This document shows, piece after piece, positions 6,365-15,141 of a DNA stretch of 36,933 nt (its first letter is position 1; the number at the start of each line of letters is the position of its first letter). Under the pieces are notes generated by a model that worked only from the letters and a program-made list of their open reading frames with translations, searched no databases and was not told the DNA's origin. Location of the stretch: NCBI GenBank assembly GCA_033811555.1, contig JAPXOG010000006.1, positions 1 through 36,933 of the forward strand, written 5' to 3'. The DNA is from EsbW-18 sp033811555 (GTDB lineage: Bacteria; Patescibacteriota; Minisyncoccia; Phycocordibacterales; EsbW-18). The translations under genes and the position numbers were made by a program.

Positions 6365-8623
6365 TTAGCGTCGTGGGCCGTTGTGTCGGAAGCCACCTCT
6401 ACCACCATGTTTGTTACGGTCGCCTACAAACTTGCGTGGACCATTTTCTGGGCGCTCTGGGAGCGGTCCCTTAAACGGTTGAACGCCTTTGCGTGATGCG
6501 AACTCAGGGTCAACATCTTTGATGGAAAGCCGGATTCGTCCCTCTTCCTCCATTTCTTTGATTACGACAGGAACAACTTCCCCTTCTTTGAGAACTTCTT
6601 CAACTCGTTCAATTCTAAATGGAGCGATTTCAGATATGTGCACTAGCCCTTCTGTCTCTTTTACTCCTGAAATTCCAGTTTCTTCGTCAAGTCGTACGAA
6701 TGCTCCGAATTCTGCGATGCGTGTAACAACACCTTGGAACGTCTCGCCCACATGAAACTCACGCGTGATGGTTTCTACTAACTTGAGTGCTTTCTCTGCT
6801 GAACCGTTTTTGCCCGTAACAAATACAGTGCCGTCTTCTTCAATAGAAATTTCAGCTCCTGTGAGGTCGCGAATTTGATTTACAGTTTTACCACCACTCC
6901 CTATTACAAGTCCTATTTGATCTTTCTTAATCTTTGTTACTAGAATTTTTGGTGCAAGCGGAGAAATTTCAGCTCGAGCTTCAGGAATTGCTTTTTTGAT
7001 TTTCTCTAGAATGTGTAGGCGCGCTTTCTTTGCTTTTTCAAATGCTTCGGGGAATACATATAGAGGAACTCCAGCTACTTTTACGTCCATTTGCATAGCG
7101 GTAACTCCTGTGGCAGTACCTGCTACTTTGAAATCCATATCACCATAATGATCTTCTGGGCCTTGTATATCGGTTAATACCTTGTAGTTCGGATTTTTAT
7201 TTTCGGCTTTTGTATTTTCCAATACTACACCCATAGCAATACCCGCAACAGGCGCGGATATAGGTACCCCTCCGTCTAAAAGCGCTAACGTACCCCCGCA
7301 AACGGATCCCATTGATGAAGAACCATTAGACGACATAACTTCCGATACTATGCGTGTAGTGTATGGGAATATTTCTTTTGGTGGGATAACAGGGGCAAGA
7401 GCTTTTTCGGCGAGAGCACCATGTCCGATCATTCTTCTATTTGTACCTCCCATGCGTCCAGTTTCACCTGTTGAATATGGCGGAAAGTTATAGTGGAGCA
7501 TGAAATGTTTTTTGCTTTGAATCTCCATTCCTTCAAGCTCTTGAATGTCATCAGGTCCGCCTAGAGTTAGTGCCGCAAAGATATGTGTTTCGCCTCGGTA
7601 AAAGATACCTGCGCCATGAAGCATTGGAGCCACTCCTCCTGCTTGTGCGTAGATTTCACGCACTGTATCAAAATCACGTCCATCAGGGCGTCTTCCCGCA
7701 AGCACACCTGCGTCAAAAGTTGCTTCTACTTGTTCTTCAAAATATAAATCAGCAATTCCTCGATTTTCATCGGGCAATCGTTCTTTTAGAAGAGTATTCC
7801 AAGTTTCATGTAATTCACCCACGGCTTTTCCTCCTGAAACACCAGTAAATACCGCGTTTTCAAGTTTAGGCGCAATCTCTGAAACAAACAGTTCTTGTGC
7901 TTCAGGTGAAAGGCTTTGGAATGAAAATACCTTTTTATCTTTTCCGATTTTTTCTATTATGTTTTTTTGGAATTCTTCAAGAGCTGTAATTTCAGTAGAT
8001 GCTTTGGACAATGCTTCCAAAATGGTCTCTTCAGAAATTTGATGTGCCCCAGTTTCAATCATGTTTATTAGTCCATTTTGTCCGCATACAAGTATGTCTA
8101 GAATTCCTAATTCGCGTTCTTTATATGAAGGATTTATGATCCATTTTTTTTCAGTATCTAGCCCAAATCGAACAGACCCGACGGGTCCTGCCCATGGTAT
8201 ATCGGAAGTTGCAAGAGCAAGTGAAGCAGCGATTACCGACACAACATCCGGGTCATCCTCCCCTATGGAAAGCACAGTAATTACTACCTGCACTTCAACG
8301 CGCATACGGGGATCAAAAAGAGGGCGTATTGTACGATCTACAGCCCTTCCCGATAGAATTGCTTCATCTGTCGGCCGTCCTTCACGACGAACATATTTGC
8401 TTCCAAGAATCGCACCTGCAGCATAAAACTTTTCTTCGTAATCAACTGTGAGTGGGAAATAATCAAGTCCTTCGCGTTCGGTAGAACCCATAACGGCAGT
8501 TGCCAGAACTGTGGTGTTACCATACGACACGATGCAAGAGCCGTTTGCTTGTAATGCGAGATCGTTAAAAGTAGCGGTAAGCTTTTTACCACCAAATTCA
8601 GTTTCAAAAACCTGTGATTTCAT
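6365..8623 (-). CDS. pnp: Polyribonucleotide nucleotidyltransferase (PNPase)
   Basis: 752 aa from the ATG at 8623, chosen because the family N-terminus (SQVFETEFGGKKL) begins there; the frame is open for a further 33 codons. Domain order is canonical: first RNase PH-like domain (EGLDYFPLTVDYEEKFYA, GRPTDEAILSGRAVDRTIRPLF), linker helices, second RNase PH-like domain (SSNGSSSMGSVCGGTLALLDGGVP, MDFKVAGTATGVTAMQMDVK), KH domain with GSGGK (~570-630), S1 domain (GVVTRIAEFGAFVRL...GLVHISEI, ~640-710), and a basic Gly/Arg-rich tail likely to bind RNA. It degrades RNA 3' to 5' by phosphorolysis. The classical rpsO-pnp order is kept, but two genes (NYN and a membrane protein) lie between them. It sits on the same strand as RNase Y further on, suggesting a shared RNA-decay role. 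Confidence 0.97.
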   Translation of the reverse strand: MKSQVFETEFGGKKLTATFNDLALQANGSCIVSYGNTTVLATAVMGSTEREGLDYFPLTVDYEEKFYAAGAILGSKYVRREGRPTDEAILSGRAVDRTIRPLFDPRMRVEVQVVITVLSIGEDDPDVVSVIAASLALATSDIPWAGPVGSVRFGLDTEKKWIINPSYKERELGILDILVCGQNGLINMIETGAHQISEETILEALSKASTEITALEEFQKNIIEKIGKDKKVFSFQSLSPEAQELFVSEIAPKLENAVFTGVSGGKAVGELHETWNTLLKERLPDENRGIADLYFEEQVEATFDAGVLAGRRPDGRDFDTVREIYAQAGGVAPMLHGAGIFYRGETHIFAALTLGGPDDIQELEGMEIQSKKHFMLHYNFPPYSTGETGRMGGTNRRMIGHGALAEKALAPVIPPKEIFPYTTRIVSEVMSSNGSSSMGSVCGGTLALLDGGVPISAPVAGIAMGVVLENTKAENKNPNYKVLTDIQGPEDHYGDMDFKVAGTATGVTAMQMDVKVAGVPLYVFPEAFEKAKKARLHILEKIKKAIPEARAEISPLAPKILVTKIKKDQIGLVIGSGGKTVNQIRDLTGAEISIEEDGTVFVTGKNGSAEKALKLVETITREFHVGETFQGVVTRIAEFGAFVRLDEETGISGVKETEGLVHISEIAPFRIERVEEVLKEGEVVPVVIKEMEEEGRIRLSIKDVDPEFASRKGVQPFKGPLPERPENGPRKFVGDRNKHGGRGGFRHNGPRR

Positions 8624-8805
8624 TTTCTTAGGAGCTCCCCTGCACATTGCAGATCTGAAGCAAACTCCAAATCCGTATATGTACAGGCGAGCAGTTACCC
8701 TGTAATAAGTAGAATATACCACAAAAACGAAAGATTTGCGTTGTAAAAATCATTCTACATACGTGTAAATGAAACTTAAATAAAAAAGAACGAGAAAATG
8801 ACGAA

Positions 8806-8827
8806 AGCCCCGCTCGGAAGCGGGGCT
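8806..8827 (-). terminator. Terminator of the small membrane protein gene
   Basis: AGCCCCGC (8806-8813) and GCGGGGCT (8820-8827) with a 6-nt loop, followed on the minus strand by a T-rich run (TTTCGTCATTTTCT). It separates the gene at 8857 from pnp. Confidence 0.75.
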
Positions 8828-8856
8828 CTGGAGGGTATATTATGGAAGGAGGAGAG

Positions 8857-9057
8857 TTACAAATCCTCCTCTTCAACCGGAGGCATGTCCGGCCATTTGA
8901 CCGGATACCTCCAGTTGCTCAGTGCCCGACTGATGTCGGACACGAGCGCCACGGGGAACAAGATGGCAGCCCCGATGGCGAAATAGGCCAGAATCCCAGC
9001 CCACAGACGATTCAAGAATCCGCCAGCGGTCCACAAATCAGCCCAGTATTCAATCAT
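8857..9057 (-). CDS. Small single-pass membrane protein, SD-bearing cassette
   Basis: 66 aa from the ATG at 9057, selected because AGAGGAG lies 7 nt upstream. One hydrophobic stretch (LWAGILAYFAIGAAILFPVALVSD minus its ends) is followed by a short acidic C-terminus (PPVEEEDL). I do not recognise the family. The gene has its own promoter (9096-9123) and terminator (8806-8827) and is more GC-rich than pnp and the NYN gene on either side. It contains internal inverted repeats, e.g. 8847-8853 with 8864-8870. It looks like a self-contained insertion between rpsO/NYN and pnp. Confidence 0.75.
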   Translation of the reverse strand: MIEYWADLWTAGGFLNRLWAGILAYFAIGAAILFPVALVSDISRALSNWRYPVKWPDMPPVEEEDL

Positions 9058-9095
9058 TTTTTTACTCCTCTTGGTTGGTGTTGCGTCCAACTATT

Positions 9096-9123
9096 ATTTT
9101 ATAATTTTTTGTCATTTTGTCAA
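9096..9123 (-). promoter_or_regulatory. Promoter of the small membrane protein gene
   Basis: On the minus strand TTGACA (9118-9123), 16-nt spacer, TAAAAT (9096-9101), then a ~30-nt leader with SD AGAGGAG. Confidence 0.65.
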
Positions 9124-9130
9124 TGAAAAG

Positions 9131-9163
9131 CAACACACCGCATCAGTAAGATGCGGTGTGTTG
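9131..9163 (-). terminator. Terminator after the NYN gene
   Basis: Perfect 14-bp arms (9131-9144, 9150-9163) with loop AGTAA, followed on the minus strand by CTTTTC. It lies immediately downstream of the NYN gene and upstream of the next promoter. Confidence 0.8.
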
Positions 9164-9179
9164 AATATGCAACGAACGA

Positions 9180-9719
9180 CTATTTATTTTTTATGCGCGA
9201 GCGCGTTTTGCGATGGCCTAGTAGATATTTACCAGGTGCCTGATCTAGGTCTGTGAAATGATCTGCCGACTCAATGAGTTTTGTTGAAGCTGATCGACCG
9301 AAAGACACTACTTCCACCTGACAACCCTCGTTGAGTTGTAGATATTTGACGAGAGGGACGAAATCGCCATCACCTGATACCAAAATAATAGCATCAAGTT
9401 TTGGTGCAAGCTTCACTGCATCAATGGCAAGCCCTACATCCCAGTCGGCCTTTTTTTGCCCGCCGGCAAAAATTTGTAGATCTTTTGTTTTAGTTTCAAT
9501 GCCAGATTTTTCAAGTGCTTCAAAAAATGTTTTCTCACTTCTCTCTTCGGTGGAGATAACGTACGCAATAGCACGTACCAACGGTCGTTCGCCGACCGCA
9601 TCTTTCATAATCTGTCCGAAATTTACACGTGCGCCATATAAGTTGCGTGCGCTGTGATATAGATTTTGCGCGTCAATAAAAACGGCTACGCGCTGTGCCT
9701 TCTGTTTTATTATGCTCAT
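9180..9719 (-). CDS. NYN-domain protein (LabA/DUF88 family, PIN-like)
   Basis: 179 aa. Acidic PIN-like catalytic positions are visible: VFIDAQNLY (Asp16), KKADWDVGLAIDAV (Asp ~93/99), LVSGDGDFVPLV (Asp116/118). The FGR and ADHFTDLD endings are typical of LabA-like proteins. NYN domains are predicted metal-dependent ribonucleases, which fits the neighbouring rpsO and pnp. The basic tail (GHRKTRSRIKNK) could bind RNA. No SD precedes the ATG. It may be cotranscribed with rpsO. The family is certain; the RNA substrate is unknown. Confidence 0.9.
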   Translation of the reverse strand: MSIIKQKAQRVAVFIDAQNLYHSARNLYGARVNFGQIMKDAVGERPLVRAIAYVISTEERSEKTFFEALEKSGIETKTKDLQIFAGGQKKADWDVGLAIDAVKLAPKLDAIILVSGDGDFVPLVKYLQLNEGCQVEVVSFGRSASTKLIESADHFTDLDQAPGKYLLGHRKTRSRIKNK

Positions 9720-9862
9720 ATATAGTATAAAAACTCGAAATGCGAATATTGAAACTAGAAATAATACTCAAATTCTAAACCAAAACATTTTTAAACGTTA
9801 AAGTTTATGGTTTCGAATTTGTTTTTTGTTATGTCTTTTGTGACTAGTCCTTAAGAACAAGT

Positions 9863-10126
9863 TTATTCTTTGATCTGCTTAAGAATCTCAGCGTGTAGAC
9901 CAGGATTCTTTTTTTTCAGATAGCCGAGATGTTTGCGACGATCAGCAACTAATCCCAAAAGACCTCGACGTGAATGTTTGTCTTTACGGTTCCCTTTTAG
10001 ATGTTTTGATAGCTCGTCAATTCGTTTTGAAAGAATTGCGATTTGTACTTCAGGTGAACCTGTGTCGCTGTCATGACGCGCGACTTCGCGAATGACTCGC
10101 TCTTTTTTCTTTTTCGTTAATGCCAT
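9863..10126 (-). CDS. rpsO: 30S ribosomal protein S15
   Basis: 87 aa from the ATG at 10126. Canonical S15: RHDSDTGSPEVQIAILSKRIDELSKHLK, then KDKHSRRGLLGLVADRRKHLGYLKKK. It binds the 16S central domain as a primary assembly protein. TATACT lies about 9 nt before the ATG and there is no SD, so the mRNA may have almost no leader. A GC hairpin at 10173-10188 with a short T-rich tail on the minus strand lies upstream; it could be a read-through terminator of the gene behind. Confidence 0.97.
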   Translation of the reverse strand: MALTKKKKERVIREVARHDSDTGSPEVQIAILSKRIDELSKHLKGNRKDKHSRRGLLGLVADRRKHLGYLKKKNPGLHAEILKQIKE

Positions 10127-10243
10127 AGTATGCAAAGTATACTCTCTTTGATAACTTTTTACAAAAATGATAGGGCTCAAGCGAGCCCCGAACCCACAGA
10201 GAAACTATAGCACATTATTGTTTCTTTTGCAAGAAATAAAAAC

Positions 10244-10270
10244 AAAACCTTCGGAAAGTCCGAAGGTTTT
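10244..10270 (-). terminator. Terminator of secreted paralogue 1
   Basis: AAAACCTTCGG (10244-10254) and CCGAAGGTTTT (10260-10270) around AAAGT, then a T-rich run on the minus strand. The stretch from here to the stop codon is almost identical to the matching region after paralogue 2 (12573-12631). Confidence 0.85.
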
Positions 10271-10302
10271 GTATCTCAAAAATTAAATCTTTAAGTCAGT
10301 TA

Positions 10303-12483
10303 TTACCACTTATATTTTGAGAGATTTCGTAACACACACTGATTGAACTCAAGGGTTTCTTCTAATGAAGCACCCAATGAAGGGGTTTTACATCCAAAGA
10401 CGACGTCTATAGAATTACCCCCTCCCACTGGTCCAGTACCAGAAGGCACAGGAGGAGGTTGAGGTGGTTGAACAGGAAGTTGAGGTGTAGCACCATTGAT
10501 TTTGTACATGTACAAGTATTGGTCGTAATTAATACCGTTACTTGTCCACCCGTCTGTTCCCATACCTCTTGTTCCCACCATCATGTTTCCGCTTGGAGAA
10601 ATTTCTATTCCTTGTACTCGTTGTTTTCTACCAAATTTGTTAAGAGGTAAAGGTTCGACACTTAATTTTGAGCCGTTCTTTAGTACCTCTATTTTACAAT
10701 CCTCCCTCCAGCCTCTAGAATCAGTGGTGCAAAAACCATATGCGAAATATTCGCCAGACAAAGCCAACCTTTGAGAGGTACTAATGTGCACAGTAGAATC
10801 TATTGGAATTGAGCCGATATTACGCTCAAGGGTTAGCCCTTTAGCTCCCGCTTTATATATTCTTACGTTTCCAACATCAAAATCAGTTTCATCTCTTGTA
10901 ACAATTGCTATCCTAGTGCTATCTTGGCTGTCAACGGCATATGCCTTTATTTCTCCGATCTCAAGAGTTTGTACAAGTTCGGGGTCTTTGCCGGAAATAA
11001 GTTCATTCTGTGAAGGCATCCGATATACATAGATGTCTTTAAATTTTTCAGGATACGCTAAGAAATATTCCCCTACTCCTGCAATCGGCACATACTTTGG
11101 TCCATAAACTCCATAGTTCTGACTTTTATGAGGCGGCTTATTTGTGTTAGCTGTAGCGATTACACGAGCATTAGGAAAGAAGGAATAAAATTTATTAGTA
11201 GTACCATACTTGCCGCCCACCTCACTGATACTCTCTAAGTCAATAAGAACGTCATTTGCATAAGCTATCTGTCTTGCTGCAATAGGATCCCCAACTTCTA
11301 GGGGAGGCAATTGTATGCGACCTTGTCGTGTAGTAAACGGACGATAAATCATTTCTATACCAAAGGAGGATACTTTATAAGCAATCCATGGACGTGCGTT
11401 AGCTTCATTTAAGTATATTCCCATATCTCTAACCAGCATCCCATTGCCAATATCAAACGTTTTATAAATCGCATGACATCCAGTGTCGTGTTTACAAACA
11501 GCCGGAGAATCACCATTGAGTGCATCAATACATATATCTCTTTTTCCAACATATTCTCCTGTATCGGTAAACAAGTACATTCCTCCTCCTCCCCAGTTAA
11601 CGTTAACCATAGAACAATATCCTCCCACCACGAAGTAACGTTTATTGTCAGATCCAATCATAGAAAGAATGGATCCAAAAAAGTCGTGTTGATTTATGTG
11701 GTGAGCTACAAATACCTTACCATTGGTAAAAATCGGGTCTTTCTGTATAAGAGAAACATCATATTGCCCTGTTGTAGGGGTCTGCACTACCACTTCTACT
11801 TTGTAGATAGGAGAATAATCATTATACGTTGCGTTAACGGTTGCTTTGCCGTCAGAAACTGCTCTAAAAACTCCTGGTGAAACTAGCTCTAATACACTTG
11901 GGTTGGAGGATTCCCAAAGAGCTTTTGACGCAACGTTTTTTTTAGGAGATTTAACATGAGGAGGTAAAATACCATATTTTAACTGTCTACCAGGATCAAA
12001 ACATTCATCTCTTTCATCCTCTTCTGGAGTGCAAAATTTTTCTGGGTTATACATGAACTCAAATTTCACAGTTTCTCCTGGTTTCAATAAGGCACCATCA
12101 GGCCTTAAAAAGCCATCTTCGGTTAACCATCCTCCCACAATTTTAAATGATGCTGAAGCGGATTTTCCATTGTATTTTGCTCCAACACGAACATCGGGAT
12201 GCGGCTGTAATAGGCGAAATAAACCAGGGGCTAATAGGGTCCCCATTTTATCAGTTGAAAAATATTTAGTAGGACCACTCCACTTGGCCTCACTAGTCAC
12301 ATCTTCCCCATTGTAATAAGCTCTGAACTGTTGAATGCTACCAGCATTAAATTCTAGGTCTGGGCCACTTGGTTCTATAACAAGACCGGCGCTTTGTGCT
12401 TGTGTGTATATAGGAGTTATTACGACACATGCAACAAACAAAGCAACTGCTACTAAAGAAAATATAAAACGTTTTGTGTTCAT
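10303..12483 (-). CDS. Secreted protein with Ig-like (Big2-type) domains, tandem paralogue 1
   Basis: 726 aa from the ATG at 12483 (MNTKRFIFSL), chosen because paralogue 2 starts the same way. Signal peptide 1-~28 (hydrophobic core, then TQAQSAG). Two Ig-like group 2 modules follow (IQQFRAYYNGEDVTSEAKW; KALWESSNPSVLELVSPGVF...DGKATVNATY). The middle and end look like repeated beta-propeller-type strands (YFVVGGYCSMV, GEYFLAYPEKF, ISPSGNMMVG). A Pro-rich linker (PQLPVQPPQPPPVPSG) precedes a conserved Cys-containing tail LEFNQCVLRNLSKYKW. There is no SD; instead the leader ends in TCATCACCTT next to the ATG. Likely a surface protein. The shared tail may be an anchoring or sorting signal, which is conjecture. 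Confidence 0.8.
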   Translation of the reverse strand: MNTKRFIFSLVAVALFVACVVITPIYTQAQSAGLVIEPSGPDLEFNAGSIQQFRAYYNGEDVTSEAKWSGPTKYFSTDKMGTLLAPGLFRLLQPHPDVRVGAKYNGKSASASFKIVGGWLTEDGFLRPDGALLKPGETVKFEFMYNPEKFCTPEEDERDECFDPGRQLKYGILPPHVKSPKKNVASKALWESSNPSVLELVSPGVFRAVSDGKATVNATYNDYSPIYKVEVVVQTPTTGQYDVSLIQKDPIFTNGKVFVAHHINQHDFFGSILSMIGSDNKRYFVVGGYCSMVNVNWGGGGMYLFTDTGEYVGKRDICIDALNGDSPAVCKHDTGCHAIYKTFDIGNGMLVRDMGIYLNEANARPWIAYKVSSFGIEMIYRPFTTRQGRIQLPPLEVGDPIAARQIAYANDVLIDLESISEVGGKYGTTNKFYSFFPNARVIATANTNKPPHKSQNYGVYGPKYVPIAGVGEYFLAYPEKFKDIYVYRMPSQNELISGKDPELVQTLEIGEIKAYAVDSQDSTRIAIVTRDETDFDVGNVRIYKAGAKGLTLERNIGSIPIDSTVHISTSQRLALSGEYFAYGFCTTDSRGWREDCKIEVLKNGSKLSVEPLPLNKFGRKQRVQGIEISPSGNMMVGTRGMGTDGWTSNGINYDQYLYMYKINGATPQLPVQPPQPPPVPSGTGPVGGGNSIDVVFGCKTPSLGASLEETLEFNQCVLRNLSKYKW

Positions 12484-12572
12484 AAGGTGATGATTGGTAA
12501 TTAAAAGATACATTATAAGAATAACGTTTTTACAATAAATATAAAACATATCTGGGGAAATCTTTTAAAGAC

Positions 12573-12599
12573 AAAACCTTTGGACTATCCAAAGGTTTT
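12573..12599 (-). terminator. Terminator of secreted paralogue 2
   Basis: AAAACCTTTGG and CCAAAGGTTTT around ACTAT. The stem sequence differs from the copy at 10244-10270 by a compensating change on both arms (TCGG/CCGA versus TTGG/CCAA), so the hairpin itself is conserved. Confidence 0.85.
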
Positions 12600-12631
12600 G
12601 TATCTCAAAAATTAAATCTTTAAGTCAGTTA

Positions 12632-14635
12632 TTACCATTTGTATGTGGCGATGTTTTGCAGGACACATCTATTGAACTCAAGCAAAGAGGTATATCCATC
12701 TTCAGATATTTGGTTTGAAGGGATCTTACACCCAAAGAAATAGTTTTTAGAAGTATCTCCAGTACCAGAAGGTACAGGAGGAGGTTGAGGTGGTTGAACA
12801 GGGAGTTGAGGATCAAAATCTTTTATTTGGTACAAGAACAAGCTTCCCCAATCGTCGTGTCCTCTGGCTGCAACCATTATTTTCCCATTAGGTGACATAG
12901 AAATGGCCACAGGTCTTTGTGCGGTCGGGAAATGAGAATCAATTATAAATTGGCTTACCCTAGGTATAGGCTCTACTGCTAACTCTTTTCCTGTTTTCAT
13001 ATTTTCAACAACCAATCTACAAGATTCATTTTGTGCCACAGGATTTGTAATATTGAAATTAGAATCAGAACAATAAGCATAAGCTATATAATCTCCTGAA
13101 ATAGCGAACCCAGCTTGTGTTCGTAAAATCTTAGTTTCAACAAAAACGCCGTTGTTTTTTAATTCATAATGATTAGTTCGCTCAAGACCATTGTCTCTAG
13201 CTTCATATATCTCCACTATTTTTTTACTAGGAGAAATGTACCACATTAAAGCCAGACGATTCTTATCTGAAGAATCAAAAGCAAAAGTAACTGTCGCTAT
13301 AGTGGCTTTTTCTGGGTTTTCAATAGTTTGAATTTTTTGAATAGGAGATTGATTAGATATTTCATCTAACGTAGGAGATTTATATACATTAAGAGACAAT
13401 CCTTTACCTTTATTTATTATAAACTCACCGCTAGCTCCGTCATCCAATTGTATATATGCATTTTTTTCTCCTTCTATTCCCAGGAAATAGTCGCCTATTC
13501 CTACCAAAGGAATTATTGTAGGACCAGTTCTAACTCCTTTGTTTGGAGAGGAAGGTTTATAAGATATAGGATAACTATATTTTCCTAAGAAATTAAAGTT
13601 AAGATCATATATTTCAAGAGCGGATTCGCATTGTTTATCCACTGGAGGTAATCCAGGACCAAGAGGCGGGAAATTTGAGTGATAACACCTAAAACCTACT
13701 CCAAATATTTTTCCATCAGCCACTGCTAAGTGTGTAAACATAGAAGGAATAGGAGGATTTGGATCTCCAAAAAAGTCAGAATAATTAAACCAAGAAAACA
13801 AATTAAAAAATAACCTGCTCAACATTGAGAAGCCAGAAGGAGTCAAGTTATAGTGAATAGGAGATCGATCCACCCCTGGACCATTACTAGTTAATTCTCT
13901 AACAAAAGTGTTTGTACCAGTTGGATGAATTAAGTAACCAACAAAACATCCCCCACCTTCAAAGCACGCGAGTCTTTCTCCAGAGGTGTCATATACCACA
14001 TTTCTTACTCCCAAAAACTTTCCATTCTCATCAAACCCATACATACCCCCCGATTCATGCACATCAGGTTTTAATTTCGCTATGCTCCCACAACAAGTAC
14101 TATTACCTTCACCACTTACAACAAAATAACCTCCGGAAAGCCACTGTATTGCCATAAAAGGAAAATAACCCCCTGAATTATCAAACCCTCCAGGAATATC
14201 AGTTCTTCTAAACACAGGATCTTTAGAAGTTAAATAAACATCCCACCCATTTTTAGGTTTAGGATTATAATAAACAGTAGTATGACAAGTTCTACTTCCC
14301 TGAGCATTTCTAACTGTCATTACAAACTTGGTAGTTTCTGTTATTCCTAGAGTTTCTATTTGTCCCACTTGTTCTTGATCTACCCTGTCGGGATTTGGAG
14401 TACCCAGTTGAGGAATACCAGAAACAGCAGGAGTTATTGTTACAGAAGTAGGAAGTTCAGTTACTGCGTAACCCAAAATAGTAGTTCCCCCACTTTCTGT
14501 TACAGGGCCTAAGTTATAAAGTTCGCATTGAGGTTTAAAAGGACGACCTTTTGCATCTAACTCATTAACAGATACAAAAAGAGCCAAACAACTACTAACG
14601 ATTACTAAAGAAAATAGAAAACGTTTTGTGTTCAT
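12632..14635 (-). CDS. Secreted beta-propeller-like protein, tandem paralogue 2
   Basis: 667 aa. Signal peptide (MNTKRFLFSLVIVSSCLALF...DAKG). No clear Big2 module; instead a short N-terminal domain (TITPAVSGIP...RNAQGSRTCHTTVYYNPKP) and then the same middle region as paralogue 1 (GWDVYLTSKDPVFRR compared with QYDVSLIQKDPIFTN; YFVVSGEGNSTCCG compared with YFVVGGYCSMV). It ends with the identical linker PQLPVQPPQPPPVPSGTG and the tail LEFNRCVLQNIATYKW. The leader (14636-14720) is highly similar to that of paralogue 1, so a whole transcription unit was duplicated and the N-terminal domain then diverged or was swapped. No SD. Confidence 0.8.
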   Translation of the reverse strand: MNTKRFLFSLVIVSSCLALFVSVNELDAKGRPFKPQCELYNLGPVTESGGTTILGYAVTELPTSVTITPAVSGIPQLGTPNPDRVDQEQVGQIETLGITETTKFVMTVRNAQGSRTCHTTVYYNPKPKNGWDVYLTSKDPVFRRTDIPGGFDNSGGYFPFMAIQWLSGGYFVVSGEGNSTCCGSIAKLKPDVHESGGMYGFDENGKFLGVRNVVYDTSGERLACFEGGGCFVGYLIHPTGTNTFVRELTSNGPGVDRSPIHYNLTPSGFSMLSRLFFNLFSWFNYSDFFGDPNPPIPSMFTHLAVADGKIFGVGFRCYHSNFPPLGPGLPPVDKQCESALEIYDLNFNFLGKYSYPISYKPSSPNKGVRTGPTIIPLVGIGDYFLGIEGEKNAYIQLDDGASGEFIINKGKGLSLNVYKSPTLDEISNQSPIQKIQTIENPEKATIATVTFAFDSSDKNRLALMWYISPSKKIVEIYEARDNGLERTNHYELKNNGVFVETKILRTQAGFAISGDYIAYAYCSDSNFNITNPVAQNESCRLVVENMKTGKELAVEPIPRVSQFIIDSHFPTAQRPVAISMSPNGKIMVAARGHDDWGSLFLYQIKDFDPQLPVQPPQPPPVPSGTGDTSKNYFFGCKIPSNQISEDGYTSLLEFNRCVLQNIATYKW

Positions 14636-14730
14636 AAGGTGATGATTAGTAATAAAAAGTTATGTTTAGAGCATAACGTTTTTGCCATAAATATAAAAAC
14701 ATATCTGGGGAAATCTTTTAAAAACAAAAT

Positions 14731-14767
14731 GCACCAAAAACCCCTCTTTGTGAGGGGTTTTTGGTGC
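14731..14767 (-). terminator. Strong hairpin terminator after the DUF378 gene
   Basis: Perfect 16-bp arms (14731-14746, 14752-14767) with a 5-nt loop; both arms contain runs of A/T so it could work in both directions. It separates the DUF378 gene from the leader of paralogue 2. Confidence 0.85.
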
Positions 14768-14777
14768 GAGCTTAATT

Positions 14778-15044
14778 TTATGCTTGCGGATCTGGAGTGT
14801 CAGGATGAACTTTTTTGCATATGCAACACTTGCACCCTGTTAGCATAACTACACCAGCGACACCTAGTATGATGTAGATTATATACTCAAGCCATGTTGC
14901 CCATGATCCAATGAGTAGATACACTAGATTCCAGTTAGCACCAAAAAAACCTCCAATACCAATAAGCCCCCAGTTGATTGCTCCTATTAAAACGAGGATT
15001 TTTGCTACAGACGCAATGTTGCATGTTCTGTTTTTCATATACAT
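14778..15044 (-). CDS. DUF378-family membrane protein
   Basis: 88 aa. Family hallmarks: VAKILVLIGAINWGLIGIGGFFGANWNLVYLLIGSW split over two membrane helices, then IIYIILGVAGVVML. The function of DUF378 is unknown. Odd feature: a Cys-rich patch after the last helix (GCKCCICKKV) that could bind metal. The start could also be the ATG at 15038, two codons later. No SD. Confidence 0.85.
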   Translation of the reverse strand: MYMKNRTCNIASVAKILVLIGAINWGLIGIGGFFGANWNLVYLLIGSWATWLEYIIYIILGVAGVVMLTGCKCCICKKVHPDTPDPQA

Positions 15045-15141
15045 GAAATATTAAAGATAATAATGCTATGTATTAGTGTAGCAATACGTAAATAAAGTGC
15101 ACAGTAGGTTGTGTATAGTCGTAGATGTTAGTATGTGTGAT

